This document shows, one piece after another, positions 17,427-25,630 of a DNA stretch of 64,000 nt. How positions within the stretch are numbered: the first letter of the stretch is position 1; each line of letters starts with the position of its first letter. The DNA comes from DATJGR01 sp963780795. Its GTDB lineage: Bacteria; Pseudomonadota; Gammaproteobacteria; Pseudomonadales; Azotimanducaceae. The translations under genes and the position numbers were made by a program. The stretch lies in the NCBI GenBank assembly GCA_963780795.1, contig CAWADH010000008.1, positions 496,001 to 560,000 on the forward strand. Direction: 5' to 3'. Below the pieces are notes generated by a model. That model had not been told where the DNA came from. It did not search any database and saw nothing but the letters and a program-made list of their open reading frames with translations.

Positions 17427-18359
17427 TCAGGGCCAGCCGGGCGCGCCGGCGCGTGCGACCCATTCTTCGCTCAGCGTCCACAGCCGTTGCGCCACCGCAG
17501 GATCGTTGGCTTCGTCGCTGCACGGCACGATGTGACAGTCCTGAAGATACTGGCCGGCGACGTCGGCGGCGGGTTCATGCACCGCTCCCCACACCGTTGT
17601 AGCGGCGCCTTGCGCAGGATTCTTCGTGAACGGACTGACCAGCTTCATCAGCAGGCCGACCACCGCGGAGTTGCGGCCGATGTCCGTCGTGATCAGCGTT
17701 CCCGGATGCAGTGCACACGCGGTCATGCCGCGGTCGCCATAACGGCGCTGCAGCGACTTCGCCATCAGCACGTTGCACAGCTTGGCTTGACCGTAAGCGC
17801 CCATGCCTTTGAATTTGTCGCGGGTCATCGGCAGATTCGCGAAGTCGAGCTTCGGCGGCGAGCGATGGCTGGTGCTCGACACCATTACCACGCGCGGCGC
17901 AGCGGATGCCAGCAAGCGCGGCATCAACAGCCGCGCCAGCAGAAAATGTCCGATGTGACAGACGCCCACCGTGCGCTCGAAACCTTCCTCGGTCTCGCCC
18001 CACGACATCAGCGCAAGACCCGCGTTGCAGATGAGCGCGTCGATCTTGTCTGCCGCGAGCGTATCGGCGAACCGGCGGATGCTCGCGAACGACGCGAGGT
18101 CGAGTTCCGCGAATTCCGCGCGACATCCCGGATGGGCCGCACGCGCGCGCGCAACGGCCGCTTCGCCGCCGGCAACTGTACGACAGGCGTAAATCACACG
18201 CGCGCCGGCGCCGGCCAACGCCCGCGCCGTCGGGTCGCCGATGCCGGTGTTCGCGCCCGTTACGACGATGGTGCGTTTCGACAGATCGCGACCTGCCACC
18301 ACCTCGTCGGCAGTCGTACCAGAACCGAATCGTTGCCTGCCGTTCGCGGTTTTCGACAT
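17427..18359 (-). CDS. SDR family oxidoreductase (retinol-dehydrogenase-like)
   Basis: 310 residues. The cofactor motif T-G-A-N-T-G-I-G is near residue 36, C-N-A-G is near 113, S-S-T-S-H is near 159 and the active site is Y-G-Q-A-K near 186. The extended type resembles retinol dehydrogenases and protochlorophyllide-reductase-like SDRs. An odd detail is 'GIGDPTA' where the family normally has G-I-G-x-E-T-A. The start ATG at 18359 is four bases from the copied divergent promoter block shared with the P1 peptidase/LLM pair. The gene converges on the hydrolase ending at 17414. Confidence 0.85.
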   Translation of the reverse strand: MSKTANGRQRFGSGTTADEVVAGRDLSKRTIVVTGANTGIGDPTARALAGAGARVIYACRTVAGGEAAVARARAAHPGCRAEFAELDLASFASIRRFADTLAADKIDALICNAGLALMSWGETEEGFERTVGVCHIGHFLLARLLMPRLLASAAPRVVMVSSTSHRSPPKLDFANLPMTRDKFKGMGAYGQAKLCNVLMAKSLQRRYGDRGMTACALHPGTLITTDIGRNSAVVGLLMKLVSPFTKNPAQGAATTVWGAVHEPAADVAGQYLQDCHIVPCSDEANDPAVAQRLWTLSEEWVARAGAPGWP

Positions 18360-18361
18360 GG

Positions 18362-18417
18362 GTTGGTCGCCGGATAAAAACTGCATTACATTGCGACGGG
18401 GCTTCGATATCAAGGAC
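18362..18417. promoter_or_regulatory. Divergent promoter block, copy 2
   Basis: Gap-free match to 15250-15305, offset 3112. TTGGTC (18363-18368) and TACATT (18387-18392) keep the same 18-base spacing, and CGATATCAAGGAC (18405-18417) keeps the same distance downstream. It lies between the SDR (minus) and the GrdB-like operon (plus), just as copy 1 lies between the P1 peptidase (minus) and the LLM gene (plus). Common control by one regulator is inferred. Confidence 0.55.
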
Positions 18418-18423
18418 AGGGGA

Positions 18424-19335
18424 ATGGAAACGCTTGTCGGCGAACGCGCCAGCGAACCGATCGGCTACATGCAGCGTACGCGGTCGTACTACGAGGCGCT
18501 CGGCTACCCGCCGTATCAGTGGGCCACGTTCCCAACGGTTCCGTTCGCCCGCTCGCCGCGCATCGCGCAGTCGCGCCTAGTGCTCGTCACCACCGCGGCG
18601 CGATTCGACCCGAAGCTTGGCGATCAGGGACCGGGCGCCGCATACAACGCCGGCGCGAAGTTCTATTCGGCGTATCGAGTACCGCTCGATCCGACACCCG
18701 ATCTGCGGATCTCGCACATCGCTTACGATCGAATCCACACCGCCGCCGCCGATCCGAACACGTGGTTGCCGGTGAAAGCGCTACAGAACGCGGTCTCACA
18801 GGGCGCGCTCGGCGCAGTGGCAAAGGACGTGATCGGCATGCCGACCGACCGCAGCCAGCGCGCGACACAGGAACGCGACGCGCCGGCGGTACTCGATGCG
18901 TGCCGCGACCTGAAGGCCGACGTGGCGCTGCTCGTTCCGAACTGCCCCGTGTGCCACCAATCGGTCAGCCTCGTGTCGCGCCATCTCGAAGCCAACGGCA
19001 TTCCAACCGTGGTGATGGGGTGCGCGCGCGACATCGTCGAACACGTCGGGGTGGCGCGCTTCCTGTTCAGCGACTTTCCACTCGGCAATTCCGCCGGAAG
19101 GCCGTTCGACGACGCATCGCAGTGCGACACGCTGGCGCAGGCGTTCGCGCTGTTCGAGTCGGCCACCGGTCCGCGTACGACCGCGGTCTCGCCCCAACCC
19201 TGGAGCACGGATGCGCGCTGGAAAGACGACTACCTGAACGTGAACGCAATGCCCGCAGACGAACTCGCGCGGCGGCGCGCCGAGTTCGCACAGCAGAAGG
19301 CCGTGGCCCAACGCATCCGCGAAGCTGCGAAATGA
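18424..19335 (+). CDS. GrdB-like protein (glycine/sarcosine/betaine reductase component B family)
   Basis: 303 residues. The C-terminal half has the arrangement of GrdB-type proteins: 'ADVALLVPNCPVCHQSV', then 'SRHLEANGIPTVVMG', then 'ARFLFSDFPLGNSAGRPFD'. In anaerobic amino-acid reductases this region carries selenocysteine. Here the candidate redox residues are ordinary cysteines (C-P-V-C), so a reductase of the classic kind is unlikely. The start ATG at 18424 follows AAGGACAGGGGA. It overlaps the next gene by ATGA and heads an operon of oxidoreductase, thioesterase and transporter genes. Function unknown; family assignment moderate. Confidence 0.6.
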   Translation: METLVGERASEPIGYMQRTRSYYEALGYPPYQWATFPTVPFARSPRIAQSRLVLVTTAARFDPKLGDQGPGAAYNAGAKFYSAYRVPLDPTPDLRISHIAYDRIHTAAADPNTWLPVKALQNAVSQGALGAVAKDVIGMPTDRSQRATQERDAPAVLDACRDLKADVALLVPNCPVCHQSVSLVSRHLEANGIPTVVMGCARDIVEHVGVARFLFSDFPLGNSAGRPFDDASQCDTLAQAFALFESATGPRTTAVSPQPWSTDARWKDDYLNVNAMPADELARRRAEFAQQKAVAQRIREAAK

Positions 19336-20432
19336 GCACGCTTCCCCGCACGGCGTTCACGATGGTGCAGACCGCAATTCGCACGCTCGAACCGCGCGAC
19401 ATTCCGATTCCCGACATCGACGACGACTCCGCCATTCTGCGCATCGAAGCGTGCGGCATCTGCGGTTCCGACTATGAACAGTTCGAGGGCCAGCTGCGCA
19501 CGCCGATGCCGGTGGTGCCGGGGCACGAACCGCTCGGGCGTATCGCGAAGATCGGCGATCGCGCGGCGCGGCGCTGGAAAGTCGACGTCGGCGATCGAGT
19601 TGCGGTCGAAACGATGCTGTCGTGCCGTCATTGCGGCCCGTGTCTTTCAGGTAACTACCACCTGTGCGATACGCGACGCATCTACTCGTACATCCCTTTG
19701 TCGGAACCGCCCGGGCTCTGGGGCGCATACGGGCAATACATGTATCTCGCGCCGAACACCATCGTGCACAGGGTCGATCCGAACCTGTCGCCGCAGCTCG
19801 CGGTGATGTTCAACCCGCTCGGCGCCGGCTTCCGTTGGGCGGTGGAAATGCCGAACACGCGTCCCGGCGACTCTGTGGTGATTCTCGGGCCGGGGCAGCG
19901 CGGCCTCGCGTGCGTCGTCGCATGCCGGGAGGTCGGCGCCGGCACGATCATGGTCACCGGCCTCGCCGCCGATGCCAACAAGCTGGCGCTGGCGCGCGCG
20001 TTCGGCGCGGACCACACCATCGACGTGCAGAACGAAGACGCGGTGGCGCGAGTCAAGCAGATCACCAACGGTCGCGGTGCCGACATCGTGGTCGACGTCT
20101 CGTCCTATGCCACGAAGCCGGTCGCCGATGCGTTGTCGATGGTGCGCCCGGGCGGCACCGTGGTGCTCGCCGGCGTGAAAGGGTTCAAGGCGGTCGACAA
20201 CTTCGTGTCGGATCTCGTGGTGATGAAGGAAATCCAGATCAAGGGCGCCATCGGCGTGACGTCGTCCGGCTACAAGGCGGCCATTCGCCTGATCGAATCC
20301 CGCCGCGTGCCGATGGAGCGCATGCACACGCACGATTTCGACCTCGCCGATGCGTCGCTCGCGATCCGCACACTCGCCCGTCAGGTGCCGGGCGACGAAT
20401 CGATCCATTCCTGTCTGATTCCCCCCCACTGA
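19332..20432 (+). CDS. Zinc-binding alcohol dehydrogenase family protein
   Basis: 366 residues of the medium-chain dehydrogenase family. Catalytic-zinc marks are C-G-I-C-G-S-D (near residue 38) and G-H-E (near 63). Structural-zinc cysteines follow the pattern C-x2-C-x2-C-x7-C ('CRHCGPC...C', about 98-112). The nucleotide-binding turn is 'VILGPGQRGLACV' near residue 183. The start ATG at 19332 overlaps the stop of the GrdB-like gene, so translation is coupled. Probably oxidises a hydroxylated intermediate with NAD(P)+ in the pathway of this operon. Confidence 0.9.
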   Translation: MSTLPRTAFTMVQTAIRTLEPRDIPIPDIDDDSAILRIEACGICGSDYEQFEGQLRTPMPVVPGHEPLGRIAKIGDRAARRWKVDVGDRVAVETMLSCRHCGPCLSGNYHLCDTRRIYSYIPLSEPPGLWGAYGQYMYLAPNTIVHRVDPNLSPQLAVMFNPLGAGFRWAVEMPNTRPGDSVVILGPGQRGLACVVACREVGAGTIMVTGLAADANKLALARAFGADHTIDVQNEDAVARVKQITNGRGADIVVDVSSYATKPVADALSMVRPGGTVVLAGVKGFKAVDNFVSDLVVMKEIQIKGAIGVTSSGYKAAIRLIESRRVPMERMHTHDFDLADASLAIRTLARQVPGDESIHSCLIPPH

Positions 20433-20457
20433 AGCAGATCCGCAAACGAGACACGCC

Positions 20458-21447
20458 ATGAAGTACGGATTGATCCTCACGCGTTCCGACATCGAAGGAC
20501 AGATCGCGTCCGCAGTGCGCGCAGAAGCCGCCGGCTTCGAATCGGTCTGGACCATCGAGTTCTTCAACGCGAACGGTCTGGTTCGTCTCGCCGCTGTCGC
20601 CGCCGCGACACAGCGCGTGAAACTCGGATCAGGCATCGCATACGCGTTCATGCGTTCGCCGATGCTCTGTGCGAGCGCCGCGATGGACATCGACGAGATC
20701 TCCGGCGGCCGGATGATTCTCGGCCTCGGCAGCGGCACCAAGACGATGAACGAGAACTGGTATTCGATGCCGTTCAACGATCCGCCCGCGCCGCGCATCA
20801 AAGACGCAATCGGGCTGATCCGGGCGGCATTCGACGCGCAGGGCGGCGGCGGGCTTGCGTACGACGGCCCCTACTACAAGGTGAAGATTCCGCAGTATTC
20901 GCGGCCCGGCACCGCGCGGCCCGACATTCCGATCGCCATCGCGGCCGTCAATCGCGGCATGATCAAAGCGGCGGCGGCGGTGGCGAACGGTCTCGTCGGC
21001 CATCCGATCTATACGCGCAAGTACATCGCCGAAACCGTGAATCCGCTGCTCGAAGGCAGCCTGTGCGTGCTGCTGCCTTACGTCATCACCAGCATCGCCA
21101 ACGACCCGGCACAGGCGCGCAACGAAGCGCGCACGCAGATCGCGTTCTACTACACCACACGGCTGTATCACTCGATCCTGAAACCGCACGGCTGGGAGGC
21201 GATCGGCGAGGCGATCGCGGCCGCATTCCGCAAAGGCGACTTCGCGGCGATGGCTGCAGCGGTGCCGGACGAAATGGTCGACGCGATCGCCATCACCGGG
21301 CGGCCGGACGAAGTGCGCGACCGGCTGAAGCAATGGGAGCCGCTGGCGCAACACGTGCTGCTGTACTCGCCGTCCGTCGGCATGAAACCCGGCCGCGTCG
21401 CCGAAAACGTCGACGCGATCATCGATACGTTCGCGAACCGGAGCTGA
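20458..21447 (+). CDS. LLM class flavin/F420-dependent oxidoreductase
   Basis: 329 residues, a luciferase-like TIM barrel close to methylene-tetrahydromethanopterin-reductase-like members: N-terminus M-K-Y-G-L-I-L-T, 'AEAAGFESVWTIEFF' near residue 23, 'RVKLGSGIAYAF' near 56, and 'DEISGGRMILGLGSG' near 80. The cofactor (FMNH2 or F420) cannot be decided. It lies 25 bases after the alcohol dehydrogenase and five before the thioesterase, inside one operon. It is a different subfamily from the LLM gene at 15324. Confidence 0.85.
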   Translation: MKYGLILTRSDIEGQIASAVRAEAAGFESVWTIEFFNANGLVRLAAVAAATQRVKLGSGIAYAFMRSPMLCASAAMDIDEISGGRMILGLGSGTKTMNENWYSMPFNDPPAPRIKDAIGLIRAAFDAQGGGGLAYDGPYYKVKIPQYSRPGTARPDIPIAIAAVNRGMIKAAAAVANGLVGHPIYTRKYIAETVNPLLEGSLCVLLPYVITSIANDPAQARNEARTQIAFYYTTRLYHSILKPHGWEAIGEAIAAAFRKGDFAAMAAAVPDEMVDAIAITGRPDEVRDRLKQWEPLAQHVLLYSPSVGMKPGRVAENVDAIIDTFANRS

Positions 21448-21452
21448 CACGC

Positions 21453-21914
21453 ATGAGCAATAGCATCGACCAGAAGATCGACCTGAAGCCGAAGTTCGAA
21501 TACGACGAACAGATCGCCGCGCGCTTCCTCGCCAACAAAGGCGGTGCGGGCGGCCTGCCGGATTTCCTCGGCATCCGCATCACCGAAGTCGGCCCCGGAA
21601 CGATGACCGGCGAGCTGACGGTGCGTCCCGAGTTGATGACCGGCATCGGCAACATGCACGGCGGCGTGCTGTCGGCCTTCTGCGACCACATGCTTGGATG
21701 CGTCTGCTATCCGGTGATGAAGAAAGGCCAATGGGGCGCCACCACCGAATTCAAGATCAATCTCACGGCGCCGGTCACGCAAGGCACGGTCGCCGCGCAC
21801 GCCGAAATCATCAACCTTTCCCGCACGCAGGCCGTGGTGCGCATCGACATCGTCAACGAAGGCCGCCGCGCGGCGATTGCGCAAGGCACGGTGACGATCA
21901 GAGATCCGCGCTGA
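21453..21914 (+). CDS. PaaI-type hotdog thioesterase
   Basis: 153 residues with the single hotdog domain of the PaaI/YigI group: 'GNMHGGVLSAFCDHMLG' (near residue 67) supplies the helix and the H-G-G turn, with the catalytic acid expected in the C-D-H part. 'TEFKINLTAPVTQGTV' follows as the central strands. The family releases CoA from phenylacetyl- or other aryl/acyl-CoA thioesters. The stop overlaps the start of the transporter gene (TGATG). Its presence suggests that the operon handles CoA thioesters. Confidence 0.88.
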   Translation: MSNSIDQKIDLKPKFEYDEQIAARFLANKGGAGGLPDFLGIRITEVGPGTMTGELTVRPELMTGIGNMHGGVLSAFCDHMLGCVCYPVMKKGQWGATTEFKINLTAPVTQGTVAAHAEIINLSRTQAVVRIDIVNEGRRAAIAQGTVTIRDPR

Positions 21915-23308
21915 TGGCGGCGGCGCCCAACGACGTCGCACAGGGGCTCGGTCCCGCAGAAACAAACGGCGCCGTGCGCGTTCCGCTGCGACGCCTGCTC
22001 GCTTACGCGCTGATCGAGTTCCCGGTTGGCGGCGCGATGAACGCCTCGTCGCTGTTCCTCGGCTTCCACTACGCGTCGCTCGGCGTCAGCCTCACACAGA
22101 TCGGCGCGCTGCTGATGATTGCGCGCCTGCTCGACGTAGCGATCGATCCTGCCGTAGGTCTGCTTTCCGATCGCACGCGCAACCGGTTCGGCCGACGCAA
22201 GACCTGGATCGTCGCCGGCGTTCCGATCTTCACGCTCGCTACGTGGCAGCTGTTCGTTCCGCCGGCCGAGGTCACCGCAACGTACTTCGGCGGCTGGCTG
22301 GTGGTGTTCTGGCTCGGCTTCTCGATGATCAACATTCCGTACTACGCGTGGGGCGCTGAACTGACGCCCGACTACCACGAGCGCACGCGCATCACCACGT
22401 GGCGCACGATCTTCGGCACGCTCGGCGGTTTCGTGTTCCTGGTGATCCCGGCAGTTCGCCAACAGTTGTTCGGAGTCGGCGGCACGCCGGGACAGGTGTT
22501 GTCGATGGCCGCGGCAGTCGCGCTCGTCGCGGTTCCTGCGCTGGTGGCGCTCGCCGTATCCACCGTGCCGGACCGCGGCGTCGGCGGCGAAGCGGTGCCG
22601 CTGTTGCGCGGTTTCGCGGTAATGAGCCGCAACGGACCGTTCCTGCGTCTACTGCTGGCGTTCACGCTGGTCGGGCTCGGCCCCACGCTGCAGGGCGCAA
22701 TGTTTCCGTTCTTCATGCAGCACGTCGTGGGCGATACGACCTCGGGTCCCAAGATCCTGCTGATCTATTTCCCCACCGTAGTCTGCGGAGTCCTGATCTG
22801 GGGCGCGCTCGCGCGGCGCGTGGACAAGCATCGCGCGTGGATCACTGGCATGGTGGTGATGGTCTGCGCGACGGCGTCGTACATGCTCGTTGGTAAAGGC
22901 GATCTCGTGATGGTGATGGTCATACTCGCGGTGTCGGGCATCGGCTCCGGCGCGCTTTCCGCGTTACCGGCGTCGATGAAGGCCGACGTCGTCGATCTCG
23001 ACGCGGTAGAAAGCGGCGAGAACCGCGCCGGCATCTTCTTTGCGGCCTGGTCGCTCGCGGTCAAGTTCATCGCGGCCGTCGGCCAGGGACTCGCGTTCAC
23101 CACGCTCGCGTGGATCGGCTTTCACGCGAGCGGCGAAAACGGACCCAACGAGATCTTCGGGCTGCGCGTCTTCTATTCCGCAGGACCGATGCTGTTGTAT
23201 CTCGTGGCATTGCTGATCGTGTGGAACTATCCGATCACCGCGGCCCGTCACGCTCAGCTGCGCGCCGAACTGGCGGCGCGCGGTGTGCGTCCCGCTGCGT
23301 CGGAGTGA
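21914..23308 (+). CDS. MFS transporter, GPH (glycoside-pentoside-hexuronide:cation symporter) type
   Basis: 464 residues and about 12 membrane helices. The signature after helix 2, 'ARLLDVAIDPAVGLLSDRTR' continuing into F-G-R-R-K-T-W, is typical of GPH symporters and MFSD2-like lipid transporters. The 'MINIPYYAWGAELTPDYHER' segment is another group mark. It is the last gene of the operon and overlaps the thioesterase stop. It probably imports the substrate of the pathway. GPH relatives in non-sugar operons often carry lipids or sterol-like compounds, so a sugar substrate should not be assumed. Confidence 0.85.
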   Translation: MAAAPNDVAQGLGPAETNGAVRVPLRRLLAYALIEFPVGGAMNASSLFLGFHYASLGVSLTQIGALLMIARLLDVAIDPAVGLLSDRTRNRFGRRKTWIVAGVPIFTLATWQLFVPPAEVTATYFGGWLVVFWLGFSMINIPYYAWGAELTPDYHERTRITTWRTIFGTLGGFVFLVIPAVRQQLFGVGGTPGQVLSMAAAVALVAVPALVALAVSTVPDRGVGGEAVPLLRGFAVMSRNGPFLRLLLAFTLVGLGPTLQGAMFPFFMQHVVGDTTSGPKILLIYFPTVVCGVLIWGALARRVDKHRAWITGMVVMVCATASYMLVGKGDLVMVMVILAVSGIGSGALSALPASMKADVVDLDAVESGENRAGIFFAAWSLAVKFIAAVGQGLAFTTLAWIGFHASGENGPNEIFGLRVFYSAGPMLLYLVALLIVWNYPITAARHAQLRAELAARGVRPAASE

Positions 23309-23343
23309 TTCGACCCGGTGAAGCTAGCGCCGCTCGTTGGCCG

Positions 23344-24213
23344 TCACGGCACCAGCATCCTGGCCACATCGCCAATGTAGCGGTCGTCGATGTAATCGAT
23401 CCCCAGCGCTTCCGCGGCGGCGCATTGTCGAACCGATTGTGCCGCCGGTAACCAGCAGCCGCGGTCGTCGTGCGGTTCGGGCGGGCGTGTGCGCGCCGAA
23501 TGAAACCAGAACGTCTTCGCGCCCAACGAATGCGCGACATCGAGGTATTCCGCAAACGCGTCGCTGACGTCGAGATGCACCAGATCGATCTCGTCAGGCG
23601 GCGTCGCGCGCGGGTCGAACATCAGCTCGCGATGTTCGCTGCGACAATGCGCCCACGCATCCGGTTGCGGTCCGACCTTCGCGTACACCTCGAATCCAGC
23701 CGCGAGCAACGTCTGCGGTACTTCGGGTCCGATGAACGACACCAGCAGGATTCGCCGCGCCGCGCGCAACAATGCGAGCGCGCGCGGCAGCGGCGTCGTG
23801 GATCGCGTCGGCGCTTGACGCTCGATCGGCGCCGCGAGCCCGGACGTCCACCACGCTTCGAGTCGTCCGCGATCCACTTCGCCGAAATCGTCGTGCGTGA
23901 AGACCAGTTCGGCGCGCACGCACCATCGGCAGACCGACGTGGTACCGGTGTTCGCAGCGTCGACGAACGTGTGCTCCAGCAGCGCGACGCCGTGGTCAGG
24001 TTGCGGCGCAGCGACCAACCGCACCGTACCGGCAGCTCGGATGTCTTCGTCCGGCAATTCGAAACGCACGCCGCCGCCGACGCGCGCGTCGATCGAGCAT
24101 GCGCCGCCGAGCCACCGGGACAGCTCTGCCGGGTCGGTGATTGCACGCCACAGGCGCTGCATCGAGCAGTCGAAGGCACGCGTCAGCGCGATGCTGTCGG
24201 TGCCTTGGGCGAT
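23344..24213 (-). CDS. SRPBCC (AHSA1-like) domain fused to a CoA-binding-like Rossmann domain; probable ATC start
   Basis: 289 residues. Residues 1-138 are an SRPBCC/AHSA1 domain ('RAFDCSMQRLWRAITDPAEL', 'RWLGG', 'TTSVCRW', ending near 'GRLEAWWTSGL'). Residues 150-285 resemble the YccU/CoA_binding_2 fold ('RILLVSF', 'AAGFEVYAKVGP', 'VHLDV', 'GAKTFWFHSA', 'AAAEALGIDYIDDRYI'). No ATG, GTG or TTG fits. A perfect GGAGAAG site at about 24223-24229 is followed eight bases later by ATC at 24213, forming TAATC with the ArsR stop, where TAATG would be usual. Probably bound ligand or CoA sensing; no enzyme activity is evident. Confidence 0.7.
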   Translation of the reverse strand: MAQGTDSIALTRAFDCSMQRLWRAITDPAELSRWLGGACSIDARVGGGVRFELPDEDIRAAGTVRLVAAPQPDHGVALLEHTFVDAANTGTTSVCRWCVRAELVFTHDDFGEVDRGRLEAWWTSGLAAPIERQAPTRSTTPLPRALALLRAARRILLVSFIGPEVPQTLLAAGFEVYAKVGPQPDAWAHCRSEHRELMFDPRATPPDEIDLVHLDVSDAFAEYLDVAHSLGAKTFWFHSARTRPPEPHDDRGCWLPAAQSVRQCAAAEALGIDYIDDRYIGDVARMLVP

Positions 24214-24524
24214 TACCGCGACTTCTCCGCGGCGACGTGCCGGTCGAGCGCACGAAAGCTCTTGCTCCAGAAGCGCCGATATTTGTGCAACCAGGCGTCG
24301 AGGTCGCGAAACGGCTTGGGATTCAGGCGGTACAGCCGCCGCTGCGCGTCGAGCCGCACCAGCAGCACGCCGGCGTCTTCGAGCGTGCGCAGATGCCGCG
24401 ATACGCCGGCGCGCGTCATCGAAAAATGCTCGGCGATCTTCCCGGCCGGCATTTCGCCCGAGTCGGCAAGCAGTTCGACGATCTGCAATCGGGTCGGGTC
24501 GGAAAAGAATGCGAAGGCGTCCAT
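24213..24524 (-). CDS. ArsR family winged-helix transcriptional regulator
   Basis: 103 residues: a winged helix with 'FFSDPTRLQIVELLADSGEM' as helices 1-2, the recognition helix 'MTRAGVSRHLRTLEDAGVL', and a wing 'LDAQRRLYRLNP'. No metal-binding C-x-C is present, so this belongs to the metal-independent group often paired with AHSA1/SRPBCC proteins. That partner follows immediately with overlapping stop and start. The start ATG at 24524 is chosen over an in-frame TTG three codons earlier. A 12-bp palindrome 22 bases upstream is a candidate operator for autoregulation. Confidence 0.88.
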   Translation of the reverse strand: MDAFAFFSDPTRLQIVELLADSGEMPAGKIAEHFSMTRAGVSRHLRTLEDAGVLLVRLDAQRRLYRLNPKPFRDLDAWLHKYRRFWSKSFRALDRHVAAEKSR

Positions 24525-24545
24525 GGCAACCAAGTGTGACGAAAT

Positions 24546-24557
24546 CGTTGCGCAACG
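24546..24557. promoter_or_regulatory. Palindrome upstream of arsR-like gene
   Basis: CGTTGCGCAACG is a perfect 12-bp palindrome located 22 bases before the ArsR start. It is placed where an autoregulatory operator would be expected. Function is inferred from position only. Confidence 0.4.
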
Positions 24558-24604
24558 TCAACGTTTCAGAAACTGCGATCGCAGCGCATCCAGGGACCGC
24601 CCGA

Positions 24605-25630
24605 TCAGGGCTCGAACATCCGCCACTCCGGCATGTACGACAATCCGAGATTGACGATTCTCATCAATAGCGCTTCGTAGCTCACGCCAACAGTCTTTGC
24701 GGATTCCGCCAGGTCCTCGTCCTTCGTCAGGTTCGGGTTCGCATTCGCCTCCAGCAGGAACACGCTGCCGTCTTCGCGCATTCGGAAATCCATGCGCGCG
24801 AAGCCGTTCATGTGCAGTGCACGGTAGATGCGCTTCGCTAGGCGGCTGAGCTGGTCCGTTTGCGCATCGCTCAGATCGGTCGCGCGGCCGGTCGTAATAC
24901 CGTGTTTTTCCTGATACTTCCGGTCCCATTTCACCTTGCGCGTTGCGATGCCGGCGTGCGCCTTCGACAGCGTTCCGAAGTTCATCTCCCACGCCGGAAA
25001 AGTCGTCAACTGCGAGTTCCCCAGCACGCCGACGTAGAACTCGCGGCCGTCGATGTACTCCTCGACGATGGCGTCGCTCTGCACCTGGTCGTGAATGAAC
25101 TCGACGCGTTCGCGCAGGCTCTGCACGTCGTCGACGATCGACGCCTGCGCGATGCCGAGCGATGCATCGTCCGTGGCGGATTTCACGAACAACGGAAAGC
25201 GCAGGCGGCGCGGTTCGCGGAAGCGTTTGCCGAACGGTAGCGAATGGAACGCTGGCGTCGGAACGCGGTGCCAGGCCAGCACCTGTTTCGCGAGTACCTT
25301 GTCGCGCGACAGCATCAGGCCGCGCGGACCGCAACCGGTGTAGCGCTGCCGCATCAGCTCCAGAAACGCGACCACGTAGTAGTCGTACGCAACGATACCG
25401 GCGAACTGTTCCATCAGGTTGAACACCACGTGCGGGCGCCAGTCGCGGATCGTGTCGCGCAACTCGATGAGCTGATCGCCGACGCCCATCATCCGCACGT
25501 GATGCCCGAGGCCGGTCAACGTCGAGTACACGTGGTACTCGGTCACCGACTCTTGCCGTTCTGCCAGCGTCGCGAGGTCCGACGGCACGAGCGCTTCGTG
25601 CGTGATGAGCAGTATCCGGTATCTCCTCAT
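24605..25630 (-). CDS. ATP-grasp ligase, D-alanine-D-alanine ligase-like
   Basis: 341 residues. An N-terminal Rossmann-like part ('YRILLITHE', 'HVVFNLMEQFAG') is followed by an ATP-grasp fold: 'FPLFVKSATDDASLGIA' (lysine and glycine-rich loop), 'IVEEYIDGREFYVGVL' and 'GFARMDFRMREDGSVFLLEANANPNL' as the Mg-binding end (quoted in part: E-A-N-A-N-P). The size and layout match D-Ala-D-Ala ligase-like enzymes, but the canonical Ddl is usually in the division cluster, so a different carboxylate-amine ligation is likely. It overlaps the upstream metallopeptidase gene by ATGA, a pairing I believe recurs in proteobacteria. Confidence 0.82.
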   Translation of the reverse strand: MRRYRILLITHEALVPSDLATLAERQESVTEYHVYSTLTGLGHHVRMMGVGDQLIELRDTIRDWRPHVVFNLMEQFAGIVAYDYYVVAFLELMRQRYTGCGPRGLMLSRDKVLAKQVLAWHRVPTPAFHSLPFGKRFREPRRLRFPLFVKSATDDASLGIAQASIVDDVQSLRERVEFIHDQVQSDAIVEEYIDGREFYVGVLGNSQLTTFPAWEMNFGTLSKAHAGIATRKVKWDRKYQEKHGITTGRATDLSDAQTDQLSRLAKRIYRALHMNGFARMDFRMREDGSVFLLEANANPNLTKDEDLAESAKTVGVSYEALLMRIVNLGLSYMPEWRMFEP

